Of a stretch of DNA of 42,871 nt, positions 14,806 to 22,268 are shown piece after piece. A program made the translations under genes and the position numbers. How positions within the stretch are numbered: position 1 is the stretch's first letter; the number at the start of each line of letters is the position of its first letter. Origin of the DNA: Paludibacteraceae bacterium (GTDB lineage Bacteria > Bacteroidota > Bacteroidia > Bacteroidales > Paludibacteraceae); assembly GCA_017448985.1 (NCBI GenBank), contig JAFSKL010000002.1, positions 1-42,871 on the forward strand, written 5' to 3'. Below the pieces are notes generated by a model, which searched no databases, was not told the origin of the DNA, and saw only the letters and a program-made list of their open reading frames with translations.

Positions 14806-15258
14806 TTACATATAATTTACCACTCCGAATACTACGTGGCACAGCATAAAGCCGGAGGCAAAGAGTATGGCTGGGAGATTCTTTCGGTCTGTGGCATACA
14901 GCACAAAGGCTATGCACGGAGGCAGGGTCAAAAGCCCGATAACAAGCTTCCCAACAATACCCGAATAGAACAGACACCAGCCTGTATAGTACGCCGCCAG
15001 ACACGCTATCACGCCAATAATCAGAGGCGAGAGCTGCATTTTACCGGCATTCTTGTTTTTAACCATACACAGACTTGCAATCATCAGTACTTGCAGCACA
15101 GCCCCGATGGTGTCTGTTACCGGTGTGACGGATACCGTTCGCAAGATGTCGTTTGGAGCCGGCACACCGAACCAGAAGAGATTAGGTATCATCACTAACA
15201 CGAACACCCCCAATGCCCATGCGTCAAAGCCAAATTTATATTTCCCGGTTATTTTCAT
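14806..15258 (-). CDS. small integral membrane protein, unknown
   Basis: The 150 residues are almost entirely hydrophobic, with about five membrane helices (for example ALGVFVLVMIPNLFWFGV, TIGAVLQVLMIASLCMV and LPAILFASGFMLCHVVFGV) and short loops. I do not recognise the family; a conserved-looking VPAPNDILRTVSVTPVTDTIG loop follows the first helix. No clear promoter is visible upstream, where the repeat array at 15286-15420 begins. It may be read from the transposase transcript or have an unrecognised promoter. Confidence 0.65.
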   Translation of the reverse strand: MKITGKYKFGFDAWALGVFVLVMIPNLFWFGVPAPNDILRTVSVTPVTDTIGAVLQVLMIASLCMVKNKNAGKMQLSPLIIGVIACLAAYYTGWCLFYSGIVGKLVIGLLTLPPCIAFVLYATDRKNLPAILFASGFMLCHVVFGVVNYM

Positions 15259-15285
15259 TCTTTTTCAGTTTTTGTTTGTTGTTTT

Positions 15286-15420
15286 CCCGACTGGCAGTCG
15301 GGGCAATGGAAGAATTTTTCTTTGTTTGGCAGCCAGGCCGGATTCAATCCGGCTCAATGGAAGAATTTTTCTTTGTTTGGTAGTCGGGGCCGGATTCAAT
15401 CCGGCTCAATGGAAGAAAGG
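15286..15420. repeat. REP-like hairpins and 51-52-base tandem repeat at the end of the RAYT gene
   Basis: A hairpin CCCGACT-GGC-AGTCGGG lies at 15286-15302. Two tandem units begin CAATGGAAGAATTTTTCTTT at 15304 and 15355; a third, shortened unit begins at 15407. Each full unit contains GCCGGAT-TCA-ATCCGGC (15337-15353 and 15389-15405). The last hairpin lies inside the terminal codons of the RAYT gene. This location is typical of REP targets of RAYT transposases. Confidence 0.75.
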
Positions 15421-16472
15421 GCAATGCTGTTGGGTGGAGCGGAAGAAAGGGAACAATGGTTGCAAATCTCTTCCGCCATTTGATTCATGGCTACGCAATC
15501 GGCGCGGGTGACATGGTGTTTGTCGGCATCGTACTCCCACGGGGAGAGGATGAGTACGCGGCCGGCGGCTACGGCATCGAAGAGCCCGTCGTGCGGTTTG
15601 TAGTAATCGCGGAAGCCGTTGTCCGCGATACAGATGAACGGCCTTTCCTCTTTCAGCAGCACCTCCATCACCTGTTTCTCCTGCGGCGAGATGAAAGGCG
15701 AGACCATCACGGTACCCTTGCGGGCAGCCAGCACACAGCCGTTCATGTAATCGCGCATCTGCTGCGGCTCGCCGTGTTCCGCCGCCTCGACCATCATCCG
15801 CCGCACATGGACAGGCGCATACCGCTCTGCTTGCAGCAGGGCGATGTTCCCCACACCGCTATACGTGCGCCCGGCGAGCTCTATCCCTTCCTGCACGCGG
15901 AAGAAACCCGGCATGAGACGCTTGGTAGCCAGCCGCTGCGGGTTCATGTCGATATAACGGAGCGTGGCAGGCAGCTGCCGCCGCTGCCCCATTGGGCGGA
16001 CGAAGGGCATCTCGGTGAAAATTGGAGAGAGGGCATCGTATCGCTCTGCGCCTATCTCTTCCCGTAATGTTTTAGCTCTTTCTTGGTAGTTCTCCCGAAT
16101 TAAATTCGGGGCAAAAGAAGAAAGACGCCCGACCTTCTTGACCTCCTGCCAAAAGCCGCGGACGGCAGCTCTTATGCCACGCGGCATTGCTTGCCGTACA
16201 TACCAGATGGCATGTAAATGATCCGGCATGAGGCAGTAGTGCAATATCTGTATCTCAGGATAAAATGAGGATAACTGCCGCTGGATATTTAATACGGCCT
16301 TGCCTAAGGGAAGTATCTCCACCCTCGCTTGGGTGGCATCGCCGTCGGGGATGACGAGGGAGCCGAGAAGCGGCTCGCGAGAGGGGATGGTCAGCGTGAC
16401 ATGGTACAGCCCGGCACCTTTCCATACCGTATCCGGCTCCTGCCATTGCCATTTGTCGTGATTGTTGGTCAT
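15396..16472 (-). CDS. REP-associated tyrosine transposase (RAYT, Y1/IS200-like) with extra C-terminal domain
   Basis: The 358-residue protein has the Y1-transposase fold. GLYHVTLTIP starts the first strand, and LHYCLMPDHLHAIWYV gives the His-Leu-His metal pair. A helix follows (RAAVRGFWQEVKKVG) that normally precedes the catalytic Tyr; NYQERAKT or a nearby Tyr is the candidate. Residues about 240-340 (VSPFISPQEKQVMEVLL, FICIADNGFRDYYKPH, GRVLILSPWEYD) resemble a DprA/SLOG-like nucleotide fold, an addition I judge by pattern only. REP-like hairpins flank and enter the gene (15389-15405, 16094-16110). It overlaps the small-family gene upstream by four bases. RAYTs move or process palindromic repeats. 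Confidence 0.82.
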   Translation of the reverse strand: MTNNHDKWQWQEPDTVWKGAGLYHVTLTIPSREPLLGSLVIPDGDATQARVEILPLGKAVLNIQRQLSSFYPEIQILHYCLMPDHLHAIWYVRQAMPRGIRAAVRGFWQEVKKVGRLSSFAPNLIRENYQERAKTLREEIGAERYDALSPIFTEMPFVRPMGQRRQLPATLRYIDMNPQRLATKRLMPGFFRVQEGIELAGRTYSGVGNIALLQAERYAPVHVRRMMVEAAEHGEPQQMRDYMNGCVLAARKGTVMVSPFISPQEKQVMEVLLKEERPFICIADNGFRDYYKPHDGLFDAVAAGRVLILSPWEYDADKHHVTRADCVAMNQMAEEICNHCSLSSAPPNSIALSSIEPD

Positions 16473-16855
16473 TCTGTTGTTTTTCGCAGTTGGGCGATGA
16501 TGAAGCCACGGAGGGTGGAATAGAACTTGTCTTTTGCGGCGGCGGTGGAGTTCTCGCCGAAGAAACGCCGGTTGGCGCGGCTCAAACTTTTACCTGCTAA
16601 CTTCTTGTACTCCCCATACAGCCCTTCCCAATACGCCTGCCGCTCCGCATCTCCCATCTCGACCTTGCATTGCTTGACTGCCTCTGCAAAAGCGCTGATG
16701 GCTTTCTTTCTGCTCTCCGCCAACGGTCCTTCATACGGATGCTGGATAGCGTAAGCATGCATCCGCCCGTTCCGCGTACGCATAACAATCCGTTCATTTC
16801 TACTTAGTTTGCCGCTGATACTCTCAAACGGCGATGCCGGTGTTACTGATGCCAT
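16469..16855 (-). CDS. small SGKL-family protein upstream of the RAYT
   Basis: The 128-residue protein belongs to the same unnamed family as the gene at 23418-23798. Shared blocks are SGKLSRNERIVMRTRNGR, HAYAI..PY.GPLAESRK, and the C-terminal DKFYSTLRGFIIA. It is basic and soluble, and by its Arg/Lys content could bind nucleic acid, which is inference. It overlaps the RAYT gene by ATGA, so the two are made together; a helper role in transposition or repression is conceivable. Its upstream region carries TATCGTATA repeats nearly identical to those of the 23418 gene. Function unknown. Confidence 0.75.
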   Translation of the reverse strand: MASVTPASPFESISGKLSRNERIVMRTRNGRMHAYAIQHPYEGPLAESRKKAISAFAEAVKQCKVEMGDAERQAYWEGLYGEYKKLAGKSLSRANRRFFGENSTAAAKDKFYSTLRGFIIAQLRKTTE

Positions 16856-16904
16856 AATTCAATGTTTATTTGGGTATAGTGTTGTTATACTTTGGTTATA
16901 CTAA

Positions 16905-16956
16905 TGTATCGTATATCTAACGTGTATCTATCGTATATCTATCGTATATGTATCGT
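16905..16956. repeat. TATCGTATA direct repeats upstream of a small-family gene
   Basis: Tandem variants of ATCGTATATCTA run from GTATCGTATATCTAACGTG to ATCGTATATGTATCGTG. The same array precedes the paralogue at 23888-23938. GTATA-7-TATAC at 16874-16890 follows toward the gene. Confidence 0.65.
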
Positions 16957-16992
16957 GCCTTACAGCGGATTAATAGCGGATTTTATGCGGGA

Positions 16993-18066
16993 TTATATGG
17001 AGGGGGTGATGATTACACGCCAGGAACTATCTTTTTCGTTCTTCTCGACGTAGTTTTTTTCTATCAGTTGGTTGACTAATTTCCGTACGGCGGTCATACT
17101 GATGCCCAGTTCCTCCGTCATGTCTTCCAGTGTCAATACAGGCTGCGTCCGCATCAACCGTAGCAGTTTGGCATAATTCGGCGTACGGAACTCAATCATC
17201 TCTCCGTCATACCACCAGACGTTTTCCTCTTTGCGGGTCACAAAAAGATAGTCATTGTAAATCTCGTTGGCTACCAATTTATGGAAATATTGCACAAAAG
17301 GCTCTATGTCTTCAAGGGCAGCGTGCGCTCCTTGACTTGGAACAACACCTACAATCAAATCCGCTTGGTGAAGCGCTTCCAGATATTCCTGTTTCTTGCG
17401 GCTGCGCACAACAATCATCGGCAGACCGTGACGCGAAAGAATATAATTGACCAACAGCCGCGCAATACGTCCGTTGCCGTCCTCAAAGGGGTGAATGCGT
17501 ATATAGCGATAGTGGAAGAGCGCCGCCAACTCAACAGGCGACAATCGTCCCAGTTCCTCCTCGGAATTGTACCAGTTTATGAGATCGGTCATCAGGGCAG
17601 GCGTTTCTTCCGGCGAAGCGTATTCAAAGCGGTCTCCGTAGCGCGTAATCACGCTATTCGGGCGGGTCTTGTATTGTCCGGCATGGATGGTGTAACTGGT
17701 CTGCATGCCTCCGGGGAGGTTGCGATAGACGGTGTAATCCTCGCGTAATAAGGTCTTGTGCAGTGTGCGGATGAAGTTCTGGGTGAGGGGCATGTTTGGC
17801 AGGTTCGCTTCTTCGCTCATCATCTTCAAGCCGACATTGCTGGCGGTCATTTCCTGCACATCGCGAACTGTGGCTTCGCCGACAATCTTACCGAACAGCA
17901 ATAATATCTCCGTCTGACCATAGGTCAGGGTATTGCCCTCAATATGATTGCTGTTGTAGTTGTAGTCGATCGTAAAACGGCGGCTCAGCCTCTCGCGGTC
18001 TCTGTCAGAGACAGGTTGAATCCCCTGCCACGCTTTGATTGCTTTCTTAAAACTGACTTGCTTCAT
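16993..18066 (-). CDS. Fic family protein (class II, N-terminal inhibitory helix, wHTH tail)
   Basis: The 357 residues contain the Fic core HPFEDGNGRIARLLVNYIL near 195, whose His is the catalytic base for transferring AMP (or another nucleotide) to a target hydroxyl. NHIEGNTLTYGQTE near 40 includes SNHIEGN, the class II inhibitory motif that blocks the ATP site. The C-terminus TLEDMTEELGISMTAVRKLVNQL is a winged helix-turn-helix, as in many Fic/DOC regulators. All key residues are present. It has its own promoter, and the small-family gene and RAYT follow in the same direction 137 bases on. No antitoxin gene is adjacent, consistent with the internal inhibitory helix. Confidence 0.92.
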   Translation of the reverse strand: MKQVSFKKAIKAWQGIQPVSDRDRERLSRRFTIDYNYNSNHIEGNTLTYGQTEILLLFGKIVGEATVRDVQEMTASNVGLKMMSEEANLPNMPLTQNFIRTLHKTLLREDYTVYRNLPGGMQTSYTIHAGQYKTRPNSVITRYGDRFEYASPEETPALMTDLINWYNSEEELGRLSPVELAALFHYRYIRIHPFEDGNGRIARLLVNYILSRHGLPMIVVRSRKKQEYLEALHQADLIVGVVPSQGAHAALEDIEPFVQYFHKLVANEIYNDYLFVTRKEENVWWYDGEMIEFRTPNYAKLLRLMRTQPVLTLEDMTEELGISMTAVRKLVNQLIEKNYVEKNEKDSSWRVIITPSI

Positions 18067-18114
18067 AATTCAATTTTTGATTAAAAGGTTACAGTAGTAT
18101 AACCATTTCGGGTG

Positions 18115-18145
18115 CAAAAGTACTGCTTTTTTTTGAATTATGCAA
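18115..18145 (-). promoter_or_regulatory. promoter of the Fic gene
   Basis: Minus strand: TTG 18145-18143, 20 bases, TACTTTTG 18122-18115. Start codon at 18066. Confidence 0.7.
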
Positions 18146-18192
18146 GAGAAATCGTTCAAAAATGACAGAAATCTGCGATTTTTGCGGAAGAA

Positions 18193-18810
18193 TCACTCTA
18201 CATACGTCACATAACTGCCGCGGATGCATTTCCATGTGCCGTTGTTGAGGAGGAAGATATCGTCGCCATAGACGCCGGAGATCTTGTCGCCGTCCTGGTC
18301 CACGGCGTACCACCATGTGCCTTGCTTGACGCAGAAAAAGCCGTTTCCGAACATTGCCGGAAGCTCGTATGAGTAGGTTTCTACTTTGCGCCCCGAGCAA
18401 TGATAGATGTCCTAGTAGCCGGAAGAGCGCTGCACGGTCACATAGCCAAACGGATAGTACCTGATTTCTTTGCCGTAGATGCCGCTGACAAGGTCGCCGT
18501 CTTCGTCCGCGAGGTACCATGTGTTGCCCCGGCGAACGCGGTAATAGCCGTTGTAGAGCACGTTGATTTCATCGCCGTAGAGGATAGAATAGCCACCTCG
18601 GTAGATATAGACCTTCTTACCGGACAGCCGTACCTGACAGCCGTTGCGCAGGTCCTGGTAGTGTTCGGTGCAATACTCCGGTTTGCGGGTAGTCATCTCG
18701 TTGTTCGTGTCCTCGAACCAGAGGTCGTACTTGTCCGACACGACATACTGCGCGGACATCGTCAGGCTTGCCATCAGGGCGAAGCAAAGAGTAAGCAGTC
18801 TTGTTTTCAT
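18193..18810 (-). pseudogene. secreted beta-rich protein split by an in-frame TAG
   Basis: ATG 18810 gives a signal peptide MKTRLLTLCFALMASLTMSAQ. The frame stops at TAG 18414-18412 but the same frame continues without interruption to TGA 18195-18193, about 205 codons in all. The two sides repeat one unit: GNTWYLADEDGDLVSGIYGKEI before the stop and GTWWYAVDQDGDKISGVYGDDI after it. The match shows that both parts belonged to one protein. CAG to TAG is the simplest change. Other genes here use TAG as a normal stop, so codon reassignment is unlikely. It is probably a recent pseudogene; the truncated 132-residue product could still be exported. Confidence 0.75.
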
Positions 18811-18884
18811 AAGGCGATGATTTTGAGGGTTAGACATGTTTGTCTATATGTGCTACAAATCATGTGCCAAAGCCGCTACTGCCC

Positions 18885-19232
18885 TTATTTTGTTATCTCC
18901 TCAAAATGCTCCATAGCCCAGCCGATAAGGGCGGAGACATGGGGCATGAGTGACTGACCGCGGGCAGTGAGGCTGTACTCAACTCTCGGCGGCACTTCGG
19001 GATAAACCTGCCGGCTAATGAGACCAATCTGCTCCAGACGTTTGAGCGTCTGGGAGAGCATTTTCTGGGAGCAATCCGCCATCTCACGGTGCAACTCGTT
19101 GAAACGAAGTGTGCCTTTGTCGTGCAGTTGGTACAACACAAGCAGCGACCATTTGTCGCCGAATTTGTCAATCACGTTCCGAATCGGACAGTTCAAGTAT
19201 TGAGGATCCACCTCCTTATTTATTTTACGCAT
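18885..19232 (-). CDS. HxlR-family transcriptional regulator
   Basis: The 115-residue protein shows the winged-helix HxlR layout: CPIRNVIDKFGDKWSLLVLYQL, RFNELHREMADCSQKMLSQTLKRLEQIGLI and the wing PPRVEYSLTARGQSL. One Cys near residue 20, as in redox- and aldehyde-sensing members, could sense electrophiles. It stands alone, with a promoter about 75 bases upstream. Neighbouring redox genes lie further away, so its target is unclear. Confidence 0.92.
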   Translation of the reverse strand: MRKINKEVDPQYLNCPIRNVIDKFGDKWSLLVLYQLHDKGTLRFNELHREMADCSQKMLSQTLKRLEQIGLISRQVYPEVPPRVEYSLTARGQSLMPHVSALIGWAMEHFEEITK

Positions 19233-19306
19233 AAAGACATTTACAATTTAGTCATTTACAATTTACCATTTATTGGATCATTGGGACATTTTGTCAAATG
19301 CGCTGC

Positions 19307-19337
19307 AAAGGTACAAAAATTTCCGAAAGTAACCAAA
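19307..19337 (-). promoter_or_regulatory. promoter of the HxlR gene
   Basis: Minus strand: TTTG 19337-19334, 19 bases, TACCTTTG 19314-19307. The leader contains repeated ATTTACAATTTA units. Confidence 0.7.
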
Positions 19338-19371
19338 TTTCTTTGAGAAATTCGCTCTAAAAAGTTACTTT

Positions 19372-19973
19372 GTCATCATTTTTTGCTTTTTGGGGGCTAA
19401 AAAATAAATGGGGGCTTTCTATCGCGGACACTACCCTCGTACATGTGTCAAAACCTCGTTTTGGCAGTAAGTACTCGGGTGTGCTCCGCTCTCCCCACAA
19501 ATTGAAATTTGCGGGGTCCCCCATTGGAAGCGAAGCGAGAGATAAATAAAACAAAAACATCGCCAAGTGGGCACCCCGCGTGTGGTTTGGAGCGGTGTCA
19601 ACTAGACACCTGTAATACGAAGAAGAAGGATGCAGGATACTATCTCTGCAAATGGACAAAGGTGGGATGTCGGTAATCAAATAGCCGAATGGAAGAACGA
19701 CGAATACGGGTGTGGAGCGGTGTCAACTAGACACCTGTAATACAAAGAAGAACTAAGCAGAACCGATTGTCGGAATAGGATTCCGACGCAACATACAAAG
19801 AATTGGGCGGCATGATATGCCGCACAATGAACGCTGCAGAAAGCCCGATAGTATCGGGGATAAACGAAGAAAGAAAAATCCTGCCTGCTCGGTGGTGGAG
19901 CAGGCAGGAGTCCGATAGATCGAGTTTTCGGGTTATCGATAGAGCGAGTGTTGATCGCCCAAGCTTGGTCGAT
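19372..19973. repeat. 600-base gene-free hairpin array
   Basis: At least nine perfect short hairpins follow one another. CAAAAC-CTC-GTTTTG lies at 19449. GGTGTC-AACTA-GACACC occurs twice (19594 and 19719). GTCGGAAT-AGG-ATTCCGAC lies at 19769, GCGGCAT-GAT-ATGCCGC at 19807 and CCCGATA-G-TATCGGG at 19844. An 11-bp stem spans 19880-19908 and a 20-base palindrome 19954-19973. Spacers often contain GAAGAA or CTTCCATT-like motifs. A 27-base block at 19372-19398 recurs inverted at 24411. No credible gene lies here. Confidence 0.75.
19487..19522 (+). repeat. composite hairpin element, copy 1
   Basis: Conserved left flank CGCTCTCCCCAC, variable inner stem CAAATT-GA-AATTTG, conserved right flank GGGGTCCCCCAT. 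The A/C mismatch between the inner and outer stems is also present in the copy at 24688. Confidence 0.65.
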
Positions 19974-19974
19974 G

Positions 19975-21795
19975 CTATTTTATTTCTTGACCTTGGAGTG
20001 TATAGGTCTTATCTCCACGGAGGATGAAGATCTGGCCGTTGCGGAGGAGTTTGTTGGGAGTGTCTGCTATTTCCGCTTGTTCAAAATCAGTCGGCGTGTT
20101 TTGCGGCTGCGTAGTGAAGGAGATAGTATTATTGTATACTTCCTCGTTCGAACTATCCGTTGCAATCACCGTATAGGAGTATGCAGTGTTGGCTTCTAAG
20201 CCGGCAATCGTATAACTCCAGCCGGTAGTCGTTTCTGCCGCTCTTTGGGGAGAATTAGCTCTATTGCGCGCAGGCATAGCAAACTGCACATTTGTCAGTT
20301 GCCCGTTCGCGTTGAATGATAGCGTGCAAATCAGTACTCCGTTTTTACGAATTTCGATAGTATAAATAACGGCATTCACAACAGAAGGCCATTCAATAAC
20401 TACACTATTATCCGTTGGCTCTGCTTGTATTTCCTCGACATCTACCGTTTGTGCTTTGTCTATGGGCTTGATATAAGAAAAACTATTCCATTGCGCTGCT
20501 GCACGATACATTTCCTCAGAACCGGCTGGAACATAAAGAGTATTCTTGAAATTTATAACGACTCTATCAAATGTGTACTGCCCTGTAAGAGCAGGAGGTG
20601 TAGTCGCAAGGCACGTTAGAGATTCCATGTTGAGACAATAATAGAACGCCTGATGCGCTATAGAATCTACTTTTTCTGGAAGTGTAATTGTTTTTAAAGA
20701 TGCGCAATAATAGAAAGCACTTTGCTCAATCTTGGTCACGTTCTTACCGATAACGACATTATTTAGTTGGTAGCATTGTCTAAATGTATTTGACTTAATC
20801 GTAGTAACATTATCCGGTATTCGGATGGATTTTATAGAACTAAAGGCAAATGCGAATCTACCGATATAATGTACATTTGAAGGAACTTGTATTGTAGTTA
20901 AATTCTCACAATTATCGAAGGCGTTATCTCTAATACTGGTAACAGTTTCGTCCATCACTACAGTCTTTATGTCCTTTTTATAGGTACTCCATGGCACTGA
21001 GCTGGTATTATCCATGTCGCCTTCCCCATGGATAGACAATACTCCTGTCTGTTGGTTTAGACTCCATGTTAAATTCTCGCCACAAACACCATTTATGATT
21101 ATTTCCCATTCCGATATGTCCACCCATTCGCCGACAGCACGAGCTCCTGTATTATTGTCAGTTATATAGAATGGACGATAGCGGTATGATTGATATATCT
21201 CCGACGATTTCTGCAGCACGGCTTCCATGTGACCATTTACTATAGCGCAAGGCTCCACTCCTCCACCGCCACCATTGCCGTCTGCACTAGTGTATTCATA
21301 CTCAAAGCCATACTCATAATTAGTAGGCATCGGCATGTCAGGTAATGAGGTAGTTGCTTGTACACGCACAGAATCACCGTAATGAATGTACGGGAGATTT
21401 GTAAACTGAATAGCATTCGTTCCCATCCATTCTGATACTTCAATCCATTCACCAGTAGCACGTTCTCCAGTCCAACTATTCAGCACATAATATGGGCGGT
21501 AGCGGTATGATGAATAGATGTCGGATTTTCTTAGCACAGCTTCCATGTGACCATTTACTATAGCGCAAGGCTCCACTCCTCCACCGCCACCATTGCCGTC
21601 TGCACTAGTGTATTCATACTCAAAGCCATACTCATAATTGGTAGGCATCGGCATGTCAGGTAATGAGGTAGTTGCTTGTACACGCACAGAATCACCGTAA
21701 TGAATGTACGGGAGATTAGTAAACTGAATGTCATCAGCCCAAAGGCTTGTGATACTTGCTGCTACGGCAAGGACGATAGTAAATAATTTTTTCAT
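19975..21795 (-). CDS. BspA-like leucine-rich repeat surface protein with duplicated N-terminal module
   Basis: The 606-residue protein has a signal peptide (MKKLFTIVLAVAASITSLWA). Two copies of a 106-residue module follow (residues about 22-230, each with IQFTNLPYIHYGDSVRVQA). Then come BspA-type LRR_5 repeats (VTSIRDNAFDNCENLTTIQV, VDSIAHQAFYYCLNMESL). A fibronectin-III-like region follows (EPTDNSVVIEWPSV..., ANTAYSYTVIATD). It ends RNGQIFILRGDKTYTLQGQ, a tail common on exported Bacteroidales proteins and resembling type IX secretion sorting tails. It is probably surface-exposed and binds host or polymer ligands. Its flanks are hairpin-rich gene-free DNA. Confidence 0.85.
   Translation of the reverse strand: MKKLFTIVLAVAASITSLWADDIQFTNLPYIHYGDSVRVQATTSLPDMPMPTNYEYGFEYEYTSADGNGGGGGVEPCAIVNGHMEAVLRKSDIYSSYRYRPYYVLNSWTGERATGEWIEVSEWMGTNAIQFTNLPYIHYGDSVRVQATTSLPDMPMPTNYEYGFEYEYTSADGNGGGGGVEPCAIVNGHMEAVLQKSSEIYQSYRYRPFYITDNNTGARAVGEWVDISEWEIIINGVCGENLTWSLNQQTGVLSIHGEGDMDNTSSVPWSTYKKDIKTVVMDETVTSIRDNAFDNCENLTTIQVPSNVHYIGRFAFAFSSIKSIRIPDNVTTIKSNTFRQCYQLNNVVIGKNVTKIEQSAFYYCASLKTITLPEKVDSIAHQAFYYCLNMESLTCLATTPPALTGQYTFDRVVINFKNTLYVPAGSEEMYRAAAQWNSFSYIKPIDKAQTVDVEEIQAEPTDNSVVIEWPSVVNAVIYTIEIRKNGVLICTLSFNANGQLTNVQFAMPARNRANSPQRAAETTTGWSYTIAGLEANTAYSYTVIATDSSNEEVYNNTISFTTQPQNTPTDFEQAEIADTPNKLLRNGQIFILRGDKTYTLQGQEIK
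21217..21729. repeat. 195-base near-identical direct repeat within the LRR gene
   Basis: 21217-21411 and 21535-21729 are almost identical at the DNA level with a period of 318 bases (106 codons), including five consecutive Gly codons in each. The near-identity in DNA suggests a recent duplication or ongoing conversion. Confidence 0.8.
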
Positions 21796-21852
21796 GATTA
21801 TTGAATGTTTGTTATTTCCAATTAAAAGCGTGGGCTTTCGCTCGCTTCATTT

Positions 21853-21984
21853 GATTTGTTGAGGTTCTCGACTACCTTATTGATTCAAATTTACGCACGG
21901 AAACTCACGCTGATACGCGAGCGTGCATAAACCGCGCTTGAATCAATAATTGTTTGTTTGAAAGTGTCGAGTTTTCAACAAATC
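21853..21984. repeat. 132-base multi-armed palindrome upstream of the LRR gene
   Basis: Within the gene-free stretch 21796-22268, arms GATTTGTTGA (21853) and TCAACAAATC (21975), CTCGAC (21867) and GTCGAG (21966), TTATTGATTCAA (21877) and TTGAATCAATAA (21938) nest around CACGCT-8-AGCGTG. A minus-strand TAAATTTG (21892-21885) inside it may be the -7 box of the LRR gene. Confidence 0.65.
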
Positions 21985-22080
21985 AAGTTGTCGGCTTATT
22001 ACGCTTTATTTATATATGTTGTTTTTCTGTTGTTTTATGCCATAGGCGGTAATATTGTTTTTGTTTAGTTTTGTTTTAAT

Positions 22081-22248
22081 CGGTCAAGATTGGCCGATAG
22101 ATTGCTCCGGGTTTAACGTCTCGGAGAGGGGACGCTCGCTTATAAACTAAGACTACGTGCGACTCACGGCTGTGCCGTTCAATGGCACTATGTCTTGTTC
22201 TACGCTCTCCCCACTGCAACTTTACAAGTTACATCGGGGACCCTATAA
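22081..22248 (+). repeat. hairpin cluster with composite element, copy 2
   Basis: Short stems CGGTCAA-GA-TTGGCCG (22081), CTCCG-12-CGGAG (22105) and GTGCC-7-GGCAC (22172) lead into the composite element at 22203-22248. That element has CGCTCTCCCCAC, inner stem AACTT-TAC-AAGTT, and CGGGGACCCTATAA. Confidence 0.65.
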
Positions 22249-22268
22249 TATTGCCACGAGGGCATGAT

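Noticed and set aside
15396..16855. Complete insertion sequence with defined ends
   Set aside because: No terminal inverted repeats or target duplications bracket the pair. RAYT genes are usually single and not part of a classic IS.
16993..18066. Fic toxin with a separate antitoxin gene
   Set aside because: The inhibitory motif SNHIEGN is inside the same protein (class II), and no small antitoxin gene is adjacent.
18193..18414. Stop codon reassignment or read-through of TAG
   Set aside because: Several intact genes here end at TAG and only this one has an internal TAG, so a simple nonsense mutation is the better explanation.
19372..19973. Possible CRISPR array
   Set aside because: The hairpins differ from each other, spacing is irregular and only one unit is repeated. 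There are no cas genes.
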